Shown: positions 7,571-14,220 of the stretch, in pieces
How the letters are laid out: each line of letters starts with the position of its first letter
Numbering within the stretch: the stretch's first letter is position 1
Source of the DNA: Alphaproteobacteria bacterium
GTDB lineage: Bacteria > Pseudomonadota > Alphaproteobacteria > Rhizobiales > Aestuariivirgaceae
DNA: 19,261 bases
Direction: 5' to 3'
NCBI GenBank assembly: GCA_024279045.1
Contig: JAJRRZ010000037.1
Coordinates: 1 to 19,261 of the forward strand
Program-made: the position numbers and the translations under genes
Notes under the pieces: generated by a model
The model's database searches: none
Seen by the model: the letters and a program-made list of their open reading frames with translations, nothing else
What the model was told of the DNA's origin: nothing

Positions 7571-8443
7571 ATGCAGCGCATCGTTTACATGAACGGCCAA
7601 TACGTGCCGGAAGATCAGGCGCGGATTTCGCCCTTCGACCGGGGCTACCTGTTCGGCGATGGCGCCTATGAGGTGGTGCCGGTAGTGAACGGGCGGCTGC
7701 TGGATGCAGACAGGATGTTGCAGCGGCTGGACAACTCGCTGAACGGCCTGGGCATTGCCTGGCCGATGGAGCGCGAGGATTTCCTGGCCATGCATCGCGA
7801 ACTGATCGTGCGCAACAAGCTGCACGAGGGCATCATCTATTCGCAGATCACCCGTGGCGTGGCGGAGCGCGACTTTCCCTTTCCCGACATGGTGCAACCG
7901 GTGGTGTTTGCCTTTCCCAAGGCAATGGAGGTGGTGAACAACCCGCGCGCGGAGGTGGGCATTGCCGTGCGGCTGGTGGAGGAACTGCGCTGGAAGCGCC
8001 GCGACATCAAGTCCATCGCCTTGCTGGCGCAGGTGCTCTCGCGCCAGCAGGCGGCGGAAAAGCGCGCGGCGGAAGGCTGGATGGTGGAAGACAGGCTGAT
8101 CACCGAGGGCTGCTCGTCTTCGGCCTTCATCGTCAATGATGGAACAATCATCACCAGCCCGCTGGAAGTGGATGGACGCCCGCGCATCCTGCCGGGCATC
8201 CGCCGCGCCATATTGCTGGAGATTGCAAAGCACGAAGGCATTCCGGTGGAGCTGCGCCCCTTTTCGCCCCAAGAGGCGCTGGCGGCGGACGAGGCGTTTC
8301 AGTCGGCGGCCACCTTCGGCCTGCTGCCGGTGGTGGAAATCGACGGAGAGAAAATCGGCAACGGCGAGCCGGGGCCGGTAGCACGACGGCTACGTGAACT
8401 GTTCTTCGCGCGGCTGGTCGCAGGGCAGGATGCGCACGGCTGA
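7571..8443 (+). CDS. dat: D-amino-acid transaminase, class IV PLP enzyme
   Basis: PLP-dependent fold-type IV aminotransferase of 290 residues, most likely exchanging the amino group between D-alanine and 2-oxoglutarate-type acids to supply D-glutamate/D-alanine for cell wall. Visible features are MNGQYVPEDQARISPFDRGYLFGDGAYEV at the N-terminus, Lys147 (in RRDIKSIALL) as the Schiff-base lysine, and Glu179 in ITEGCSSSAFIV, which contacts the PLP ring. The LEELRWKRRDIKS block is typical of the D-alanine aminotransferase branch rather than IlvE. GGAG (7563-7566) lies 4 nt before the ATG. Branched-chain aminotransferase or aminodeoxychorismate lyase activity are the main alternatives. It is isolated between two terminators, which suggests it is monocistronic. 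Confidence 0.87.
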   Translation: MQRIVYMNGQYVPEDQARISPFDRGYLFGDGAYEVVPVVNGRLLDADRMLQRLDNSLNGLGIAWPMEREDFLAMHRELIVRNKLHEGIIYSQITRGVAERDFPFPDMVQPVVFAFPKAMEVVNNPRAEVGIAVRLVEELRWKRRDIKSIALLAQVLSRQQAAEKRAAEGWMVEDRLITEGCSSSAFIVNDGTIITSPLEVDGRPRILPGIRRAILLEIAKHEGIPVELRPFSPQEALAADEAFQSAATFGLLPVVEIDGEKIGNGEPGPVARRLRELFFARLVAGQDAHG

Positions 8444-8481
8444 CGACGGGCCGGGCGAGAGGTGTAATATTAAAATATGCT

Positions 8482-8498
8482 AACATTCTAATGTTTTT
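8482..8498 (+). terminator. Weak AT-rich stem-loop with T-run after dat
   Basis: AACAT-TCTA-ATGTT followed by TTT lies 39 nt after the dat stop. The stem has only 5 mostly AT pairs, so it may contribute little. It is the only T-run structure close behind dat. Confidence 0.3.
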
Positions 8499-8674
8499 GC
8501 CGCATTTGCGCCACATTCTGCCGTGCACAGCCCTTGCCCGGCAGCCCTTGACCGAAATTTTCACCAACTAAATCAGCATCTTGAGTGCAGCAATCCGCAT
8601 TCCTCCGACAACTTGTCGCAGGCCCGGATAGGCTATTGCCTTTGAATATCAGGATTGCGAGATATATTCCCGCA

Positions 8675-8766
8675 AGGCCGGAATACACTTTTCCGTCCAT
8701 GCGATGCCCTTCCTGGGCGTTTCCTCCCTAAAGAACTTGGCCGTCCCTTCGGGCGGCCTCTTTTTT
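8675..8766 (+). ncRNA. Candidate small RNA ending in an intrinsic terminator
   Basis: The 356-nt interval 8444-8799 has no plausible protein gene, is richer in A/T than its surroundings, and ends in a strong plus-strand terminator (8739-8766) that is about 300 nt from the dat stop. An independent short transcript is therefore likely. Inside it, GCCC-TTCCT-GGGC (about 8706-8718) makes a small hairpin, followed by a single-stranded-looking GTTTCCTCCCTAAAG whose CCTCC is complementary to a Shine-Dalgarno, a common feature of alphaproteobacterial trans-acting sRNAs. The 5' end is a guess from TTGAAT (8642-8647) and TATATT (8663-8668), a 15-nt spacing that is short of ideal. I do not recognise the family. 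Confidence 0.42.
8739..8766 (+). terminator. Strong Rho-independent terminator
   Basis: GGCCG-T-CCC-TTC-GGG-CGGCC forms an 8-bp stem with one bulged T and a 3-nt loop, followed by TCTTTTTT. It closes the candidate small RNA. From the minus strand the same stem lies 33 nt after the acyltransferase stop, but without an immediate T-run. Confidence 0.9.
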
Positions 8767-8799
8767 ATGCTGCGGCGACGGGGTTGGCTGATGCGGGCT

Positions 8800-9915
8800 T
8801 CAGCGCCTGCGCAGCCGATGCCACAGGCGTTTCGCCTGGGCGCGCGCGGCGCGATAGGCGCGTTCCGTGGCGGCGATGGCGGTAAAACGCGCCACCGAAA
8901 CACCCGGCAGCGGCACCAGCACATCCACCAGCTCCAGCCGCTGTTTCCAGATGTGATCGATCATCGGATGATTCGGATCGGCGCTGGAATCCGCAAAGCG
9001 TACGGCATCATCGGCAAGAATGTCGCGCGTGGTCTCGATGGTCAGCAACACGCCGGGAGAAAAGCGCCGCAGCGCAGCGTCTTCGTCATGGGCGATCTTG
9101 CCCAGCCACAGCACATCGCCGACGATGAAGCCGAACATCGAAGCGATGGTGCGCCCCTGCAGCCGCAACCGCCAGAAGCGCAAGTTTCCCTCACGGTGAA
9201 AATTCATCATCATGGCGCGGGAGAAGGCGCTGTTGTGCGCCGTGCAGGCCAGCGCGGTGCCTGCGCGTCCCTTCCAGCCGGCAGATTCCAGTTGCAGAAA
9301 GTCGTCCATCCAGGCGGCCAATTCGTCCGCGCCCGCATCATTCGCCAACACCTCAAAGACAAGCTCACCCTGCTCCATCAGCTTGCGCTTCAGGCGGCTC
9401 CATTCCTTGCGGCGCTTCTTGCCGATATCCTGCCGCCACCACTCTTCCGGCGTGCGCCTGGCATCGAGCACCGCGCGTTGCCAGCGGGCCAGCTCCACAG
9501 GCTTGCGCCCCCCTGCACCGAGCGCATCACGCAATGCCTGCATGAACGCACCCTGCGCCGGCACCTCGCAAAACTCCAATACCGCCAGACCGGCGCGCCG
9601 CGATCCATCGAACAGATCGTGCAAGGCGCGCTGCGGTGCATCGGCATCAACCAGCGGCACACCGAAGAAGAAAAAATCCCCCCAGCGGCTGGAGGCCATG
9701 CGTCCCCAAGGGTGCCAGCGCAGGCGCTCATGCCGCAGTGGCGCGACACAGCGCAATCCGCCAGCGGCATCCTCCAGCACATGCAGCACGGGGCGTTGGG
9801 AATCCGGCAAATGTTCCATCGCGGCACTGGCGAAGGCATGGCTGGCCGGGGCGGAAGGCTCCAGCGCCCGTGCCGCCAACGCTTGCCAGGCAGCGGTATC
9901 AGGCAGTTCAGACAT
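8800..9915 (-). CDS. GNAT-fold acyltransferase, CelD/BcsL (FemAB-like) family
   Basis: Probable N-acyltransferase of 371 residues. The central part shows the pattern of the Acetyltransf_6 (CelD/BcsL) family: a basic helix KKRRKEWSRLKRKLMEQGEL, then FLQLESAGWKGRAGTALA, the core RFWRLRLQGRTIASMFGF and the acyl-CoA-site region KIAHDEDAALRRFSPGVLLTIE. Relatives are found in exopolysaccharide and envelope glycan loci, where they modify sugars or lipids; the acceptor here is unknown. The ATG at 9915 overlaps the end of the flippase gene by 8 nt (ATGTCTGA), so the two proteins are probably made together. Reading further upstream in frame gives no family-like sequence. The C-terminus is very basic (AKRLWHRLRRR). 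Confidence 0.78.
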   Translation of the reverse strand: MSELPDTAAWQALAARALEPSAPASHAFASAAMEHLPDSQRPVLHVLEDAAGGLRCVAPLRHERLRWHPWGRMASSRWGDFFFFGVPLVDADAPQRALHDLFDGSRRAGLAVLEFCEVPAQGAFMQALRDALGAGGRKPVELARWQRAVLDARRTPEEWWRQDIGKKRRKEWSRLKRKLMEQGELVFEVLANDAGADELAAWMDDFLQLESAGWKGRAGTALACTAHNSAFSRAMMMNFHREGNLRFWRLRLQGRTIASMFGFIVGDVLWLGKIAHDEDAALRRFSPGVLLTIETTRDILADDAVRFADSSADPNHPMIDHIWKQRLELVDVLVPLPGVSVARFTAIAATERAYRAARAQAKRLWHRLRRR

Positions 9916-11338
9916 CGGCCACCGCGCCTTCACCAGGCTTTTGTGCATAACCTTCGCGCACGAGCCGGTTGGTGGCCACCCACAGAATGGCCGACTGGAA
10001 CAGATACGCACCAGCAGTGGCCGCGCCCGCTCCGAACAGCCCATAACGCGGAATCAGCGCCAGGTTGAGCACAATGTTCAGCCCGGCGGTAATGCCGGTG
10101 ATGACGGCGGAATAGACCTGCTTGCCGGAAACCGCCAGCATGGCCTCTGCCGGACCTGCCAGGGCGCGGGCCAGATGCCCCGCCGCCAGCACCACCATCA
10201 CTGGCCACGCAGTGGGAAATTCCGGCCCGAACAGTCCCAGCACAAACGGCCCGACGACCAGCAACAGCCCCGCCGCCGCCAGCGAGGGCGCGAATGTCCA
10301 CATGCGGAACTGGCGCAGCAAGCGGCTCGCGCTGGCGATATCACGGCGGGCATAGGCCGTGGCAAACCGTGGCATGGCCACGGCTGTAACAGCAAAGTGC
10401 ACGAAGGCCACAAAGGAGATGATGCGCGCCGCGGCAAAATACACCGCCAGCTCCGCCGGGCTGACAAACAACTTCAGCAACAACACGTCGATGTTCATCA
10501 TCAGCAGGGTGAAGCTGTCCAGCAGCAACAGCGGCAATGACACCTTCAGCCACAGCATGCGCTGGCATTGCGGGCGCGGCGTGCCCAGCACATCACGGAA
10601 ACGGCGTTCCTGCAGGACGAACTGGATGATGGCGGTCAGCCATATGGCCACTGCCAGCGCCGCGGCGGCAATGTTGGCATTGCGCACGTCCAGCAGCAGG
10701 ATGGCCACGCCGGTGAACAGGAGCACCAGCAACGGGCGCAGAATATATGGCGGCACCAGTGCCAGCATCAGCCAGCCCCGTGCGCGCCCCGTGCCGTCAT
10801 GAAAATCCGTCAGCGCGAAGGCGGGCAGCGACAACAGGGCAATCATCAGCGGCTGGCGGTATATGGGGTCGATGACACCGGGCCAGAAATACAGTGCCGC
10901 CTCGGCCAGCAGCATGGCCAGCAGCGCAGTGGAAAACGACACCCACCGCCCGAAACGCAGAAAGCCACGAGCCAGCACCGGCTTATCGTGTTCCATGTAT
11001 TCGTTGAGAAAACGCACCGCCGACATGGCCAGCCCCACGGTGGCCAGCGTGCCGATAACGTTCACCATCACCCAGGCATAGGTATAGATGCCGAAGTCAT
11101 GCGCTCCCAGCCAGCGGGCAATAAGCACTTGCGCAATGAAGATGATTGCCGACGAGGTGATGCGCACGGCAAAGCTCAGCAATGCGCCCAGGCCCGCGCC
11201 ACCGTGCGTTTCGGCGTGTTCGTCGTGCAGCAGATGCCGGCGAAGCATTTCCGGCATCAGGGCGACGAAGCGCGCCTGCCAGCGCCGCCAGCCAGACAGG
11301 GCCGCGATATTTCCTGATGTCAACGGATGCGCACACAT
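9908..11338 (-). CDS. Oligosaccharide flippase family protein (MOP/Wzx-like membrane transporter)
   Basis: Multi-pass inner-membrane protein of about 476 residues with 12-14 hydrophobic segments. It resembles the polysaccharide-biosynthesis (Wzx/RfbX) branch of the MOP superfamily, which flips undecaprenyl-linked sugars to the periplasm. Typical features are an N-terminal helix GALLSFAVRITSSAIIFIAQVLIARWLGAHDFGIYTYAW, the mid-protein KVSLPLLLLDSFTLLMMNIDVLLLKLFVSPAELAVYFAAARI, and the near-C-terminal GKQVYSAVITGITAGLNIVLNLALIPRYGLFGAGAATAGAY. The start is uncertain: I use the ATG at 11338, but a TTG at 11368 or an ATG near 11257 are possible and none has a good ribosome binding site. It is downstream of ispG and overlaps the acyltransferase gene by 8 nt, suggesting a surface-glycan pair. 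The cargo is unknown. Confidence 0.82.
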   Translation of the reverse strand: MCAHPLTSGNIAALSGWRRWQARFVALMPEMLRRHLLHDEHAETHGGAGLGALLSFAVRITSSAIIFIAQVLIARWLGAHDFGIYTYAWVMVNVIGTLATVGLAMSAVRFLNEYMEHDKPVLARGFLRFGRWVSFSTALLAMLLAEAALYFWPGVIDPIYRQPLMIALLSLPAFALTDFHDGTGRARGWLMLALVPPYILRPLLVLLFTGVAILLLDVRNANIAAAALAVAIWLTAIIQFVLQERRFRDVLGTPRPQCQRMLWLKVSLPLLLLDSFTLLMMNIDVLLLKLFVSPAELAVYFAAARIISFVAFVHFAVTAVAMPRFATAYARRDIASASRLLRQFRMWTFAPSLAAAGLLLVVGPFVLGLFGPEFPTAWPVMVVLAAGHLARALAGPAEAMLAVSGKQVYSAVITGITAGLNIVLNLALIPRYGLFGAGAATAGAYLFQSAILWVATNRLVREGYAQKPGEGAVADV

Positions 11339-11352
11339 GCGTGCAAGTTGCC

Positions 11353-11440
11353 GCAAATGTGCAAACAAATGGTTTGCATCGCACTCCGGGCGATTGCCGA
11401 AAGGGAAGAATCAGGCAAATGTGGTAAATGCTCATTTGCC
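11353..11440. repeat. GCAAATG-type direct and inverted repeats between ispG and the flippase gene
   Basis: GCAAATGTG occurs at 11353-11361 and again at 11415-11423. TGCAAAC-AAATG-GTTTGCA (11360-11378) is a 7-bp hairpin. GGCAAATG (11414-11421) pairs with CATTTGCC (11433-11440), which overlaps the end of ispG. The second stem could be a weak terminator for ispG, but no T-run follows. The repeated GCAAATG core could also be a protein-binding site. Confidence 0.4.
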
Positions 11441-12691
11441 TTCCGCTGCATTGCAGCCCCAGCGCCGCGCCACGTATTCCTCCACCATGGCCCGGAACTG
11501 ATCGGCCAGATCATCGCCACGCAAGGTGGCGACCTTCCTGCCATCGACAAACACCGGCGCCGCCGGGGCCTCGCCGGTGCCGGGCAGGGAGATGCCGATG
11601 TCGGCATGCTTCGATTCACCTGGGCCATTGACAATGCAGCCCATCACCGCCACCTGCAATTGCTCGAAGCCCGGATAGCGGCGGCGCCATTCCGGTGTCT
11701 TTGCAGCAAGCCACTGGCCAATGTCGCGTGCCAGCTCCTGAAAGCGACTGGAGGTGGTGCGCCCGCAGCCCGGGCAGGCAATCACGTCAGGCATGAAGGC
11801 GCGCAAACCCAGCGCCTGCAACACCTGCTGTGCAACCATGACCTCGCGGGTGCGTGCCTCCCCCGGCATGGGCGTGATGGACACGCGAATGGTATCGCCA
11901 ATGCCCTGCTCCAGCAGCACAGCCAGTGCTGCGGACGAAGCAATGATGCCGGCATCGCCCATTCCCGCCTCCGTCAGCCCCAGGTGCAGTGCATAGTCGC
12001 AGCGCGCCGCCAGTTGCCGATACACGGCGAGGAGATCAGGCACCTCGGAGGTCTTGGCAGACAGGATGATGCGATCCGCCGCCATGCCCAGCTCTTCGGC
12101 GCGGGCAGCAGAACGCAGGCAGGATTCCACCAGCGCGTCATGCATCACCTCCCGCGCCTCCTTAGGCTGCTCGCGGCGGGCATTGGCCTCCATCAGCTCG
12201 TTCAGCAGAGCCTTGTCCATCGAGCCCCAGTTGGCGCCGATGCGCACCGGCTTGCCGTGTTTCAGCGCAATGTCGATGATGGCGGCAAAATTGCCATCCT
12301 GTTTCGCGCCGAAACCGACATTGCCGGGGTTGATGCGATACTTGTCCAGCGCAGCGGCGCAATCGGGATGATCGCGCAACAGGATATGGCCATTGTAGTG
12401 AAAATCGCCGATGACAGGCACTTCGCAGCCCGCCGCGCGCACTTGCTCGACGATATGCGGCACGGCGCGCGCCGCCTCCTCGCGATCCACGGTGATGCGC
12501 ACCAGCTCCGAGCCGGCCTCGGCCAGCGCGATGATCTGTGCCACGGTGGCCGCCACATCGGCGGTGTCGGTGTTGGTCATCGACTGCACGCGCACCGGCT
12601 GGCCGCCGCCGATGGCGACATTGCCCACCCGAACCTCGTGCGTATGCCGACGCTGCTGCTTCATGACTTCAGCTATATCGCCTGCATGCAT
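11432..12691 (-). CDS. ispG: (E)-4-hydroxy-3-methylbut-2-enyl-diphosphate synthase
   Basis: Iron-sulfur enzyme of the non-mevalonate (MEP) isoprenoid pathway, converting methylerythritol cyclodiphosphate to HMBPP in the cytoplasm. The 419-residue length matches the two-domain bacterial form. The N-terminal TIM-barrel begins with GGGQPVRVQSMTNTDTADV; the C-terminal iron-sulfur domain shows ligands Cys306 and Cys309 (CPGCGRT), Cys352 (GCIVNGPGE) and Glu359. HYNGH and KYRINPGNVG are further signatures. Two starts are possible, ATG 12691 or ATG 12664 (MKQQRRHTHEVRVG); neither has a strong ribosome binding site. It diverges from serC, and the gap 12692-12891 must hold both promoters. Behind it lie the flippase and acyltransferase genes. 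A link through undecaprenyl lipid carriers is possible but inferred. Confidence 0.96.
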   Translation of the reverse strand: MHAGDIAEVMKQQRRHTHEVRVGNVAIGGGQPVRVQSMTNTDTADVAATVAQIIALAEAGSELVRITVDREEAARAVPHIVEQVRAAGCEVPVIGDFHYNGHILLRDHPDCAAALDKYRINPGNVGFGAKQDGNFAAIIDIALKHGKPVRIGANWGSMDKALLNELMEANARREQPKEAREVMHDALVESCLRSAARAEELGMAADRIILSAKTSEVPDLLAVYRQLAARCDYALHLGLTEAGMGDAGIIASSAALAVLLEQGIGDTIRVSITPMPGEARTREVMVAQQVLQALGLRAFMPDVIACPGCGRTTSSRFQELARDIGQWLAAKTPEWRRRYPGFEQLQVAVMGCIVNGPGESKHADIGISLPGTGEAPAAPVFVDGRKVATLRGDDLADQFRAMVEEYVARRWGCNAAEGK

Positions 12692-12810
12692 CCGTCAGGC
12701 AAGACACATAAATTCGGAATGCCGTTCCATGATACGCAACAACTGGCGCGCCACACATGACAGATTGCAACGAACATCACAGTTGAGCGCTGCTGACGAT
12801 ACGCACTTGA

Positions 12811-12894
12811 CGGCTGCCCCCTGCGGGCTTATGCGGGGTGCGGGCCACCCCTCCCCAACGAGGGGCGAACATCTGCAAGGATGTATACAACATG
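12811..12894 (+). promoter_or_regulatory. serC leader RNA (structured 5' UTR) candidate
   Basis: Three consecutive hairpins precede serC. CCCC-t-GC pairs with GCGGGG (12818-12838). CCCCTC-CCCAAC-GAGGGG (12848-12865) is a perfect 6-bp stem. ACATC-TGCAAG-GATGT (12869-12884) is a perfect 5-bp stem whose loop and 3' arm contain the ribosome binding site AAGGA (12877-12881). A putative RNA element called the serC leader has been described upstream of alphaproteobacterial serC-serA operons, with its last stem covering the ribosome binding site; this region agrees with that description. Control of translation by opening the last stem is inferred. Confidence 0.65.
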
Positions 12895-14061
12895 ACCACC
12901 ATCGAGAAACCGGCCACGCGACCGGAAAATCCGCGTTTCTCCCCCGGCCCCACCACCAAGTTCAAGGGCTGGTCGTTCGATCTCCTCAACAACGCGCTGC
13001 TGGGCCGTTCGCACCGCTCGAAGGAAGCGGTGGCGCGCATGCAGCATCTGCTGGATCTCACCCGCGAAGTGCTGCAGGTGCCCGATGACCATCTCATCGG
13101 CATCGTGCCCGGTTCCGACACCGGCGCGGTGGAAATGGCCATGTGGAACCTGCTGGGCAGCCGCCCGGTGGAGGTGCTGGCCTGGGAGAGCTTCGGCAAG
13201 ATGTGGGTAACCGACGTGCTGGAGCAGTTGAAGGTGGAGCAGGCCGAGGCCAGGGTGGCCGACTTCGGCGAACTGCCCGATCTGGCCTCGGTGGATTTCT
13301 CCCATGACGTGGTGTTCACCTGGAACGGCACCACCTCCGGCGCGCGCGTGCCCAACGGCGACTGGATACCTGACGATCGCCAGGGCGTGACCATATGTGA
13401 TGCCACCTCCGCCGCCTTTGCGCAGGAACTGCCCTTCGACAAGCTCGATGTGGTTACATACTCCTGGCAGAAGGTGATGGGCGGCGAAGCGCAGCACGGC
13501 ATCATCATCCTCTCCCCGCGCGCGGTGGAGAAGCTGGAGAGCTTCACCCCGCCCTGGCCTGTCCCGAAGCTGTTCCGCCTCACCAAGGACGGCAAGCTGA
13601 TCAAGGGCATCTTCGAGGGCCAGACCATCAACACCGTGTCGATGATGGCCATCGAGGATCACATCGCCGCGCTGAACTGGGCGAAGGAGCTGGGCGGGCT
13701 GGATGCGCTCATCGCCAAGGCCAACGACAATGCGCAAACCGTCTGGGACTGGGAAGCACGCACCGACTGGGTGGAAAACCTCGTTGCCGATGCGGCCATC
13801 CGCTCCAACACTTCCGTATGCATGCGCCTTTCCGACAAGGGTAAGGAAGGGCTGACGGAAGAACAGGCCACGGAGCTGCCCAAGCGCATGCTGGCGCTGC
13901 TGGCCGAGGAAGGCGTCGGCTACGATCTTTCCGCCTATCGCACCGCCCCTCCGGGTTTTCGCATCTGGTGTGGCGGCACGGTGGAAAAGAGCGACATCGC
14001 CGCGCTGCTGCCGTGGCTGGACTGGGCCTATGCCACCGCGCGGGCCGAAATGCTGGGCTGA
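12892..14061 (+). CDS. serC: Phosphoserine aminotransferase (alphaproteobacterial type)
   Basis: Transfers an amino group from glutamate to 3-phosphohydroxypyruvate, giving O-phosphoserine, the second step of serine synthesis; the same activity is used in vitamin B6 synthesis. The 389-residue protein starts PATRPENPRFSPGPTTKFKGW. It carries IVPGSDTGAVEMAMWNLLG for cofactor phosphate binding, VFTWNGTTSGARVPN, the PLP-facing Asp in CDATSAAFAQ (Asp170), and the Schiff-base Lys194 in SWQKVMGGEAQHG. This sequence type differs from the E. coli enzyme and matches the branch seen in alphaproteobacteria and Methanosarcina. The start at 12892 has AAGGA 10 nt upstream, inside the last leader hairpin; reading upstream in frame would pass through the leader. 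serA follows after 159 nt. Confidence 0.95.
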   Translation: MTTIEKPATRPENPRFSPGPTTKFKGWSFDLLNNALLGRSHRSKEAVARMQHLLDLTREVLQVPDDHLIGIVPGSDTGAVEMAMWNLLGSRPVEVLAWESFGKMWVTDVLEQLKVEQAEARVADFGELPDLASVDFSHDVVFTWNGTTSGARVPNGDWIPDDRQGVTICDATSAAFAQELPFDKLDVVTYSWQKVMGGEAQHGIIILSPRAVEKLESFTPPWPVPKLFRLTKDGKLIKGIFEGQTINTVSMMAIEDHIAALNWAKELGGLDALIAKANDNAQTVWDWEARTDWVENLVADAAIRSNTSVCMRLSDKGKEGLTEEQATELPKRMLALLAEEGVGYDLSAYRTAPPGFRIWCGGTVEKSDIAALLPWLDWAYATARAEMLG

Positions 14062-14109
14062 CAGCCACACGGGCATTCCCATGATCTGACCAGACACACA
14101 AGGCGCACC

Positions 14110-14186
14110 GCGGCAAGAAAGACTTCCGCGGGCGCTGCCGCCTTTTCCGAAACACCCTTCCGCACCATGGAACGGCCCTGCGGAAG
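14110..14186 (+). promoter_or_regulatory. Structured serC-serA intergenic region with competing hairpins
   Basis: GCGGCA (14110-14115) can pair with TGCCGC (14136-14141), followed by CTTTTCC, which resembles a weak terminator. CTTCCGCA (14157-14164) pairs perfectly with TGCGGAAG (14179-14186) over 8 bp with a 14-nt loop. An earlier CTTCCGC (14123-14129) could compete for the same 3' arm, so two exclusive folds are possible. Attenuation between serC and serA is an inference. Confidence 0.4.
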
Positions 14187-14220
14187 CACAACACGACATC
14201 GTCAGCAGGAGACACAAACA

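Noticed and set aside
6530..8272. Long minus-strand reading frames opposite the metallo-hydrolase and dat genes (also opposite serC, ispG and nrdJ)
   Set aside because: They are mirror-frame shadows of GC-rich genes, rich in His/Arg/Gln with no domain pattern.
8488..8700. 70-codon minus-strand reading frame in the dat-acyltransferase gap
   Set aside because: No ribosome binding site, odd composition with many Cys, and it lies across the terminator-ended RNA candidate.
8540..8766. 6S RNA (ssrS)
   Set aside because: I could not find a 5' strand to pair with the 3' GGGCGTTTCCTCCC to make the long rod with a central bubble, and the neighbours are not the usual ones.
14167..14220. Earlier in-frame start for serA
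   Set aside because: The ATG at 14167 lies in a hairpin loop with no ribosome binding site, while AGGAG precedes the ATG at 14221 and the family N-terminus starts there.
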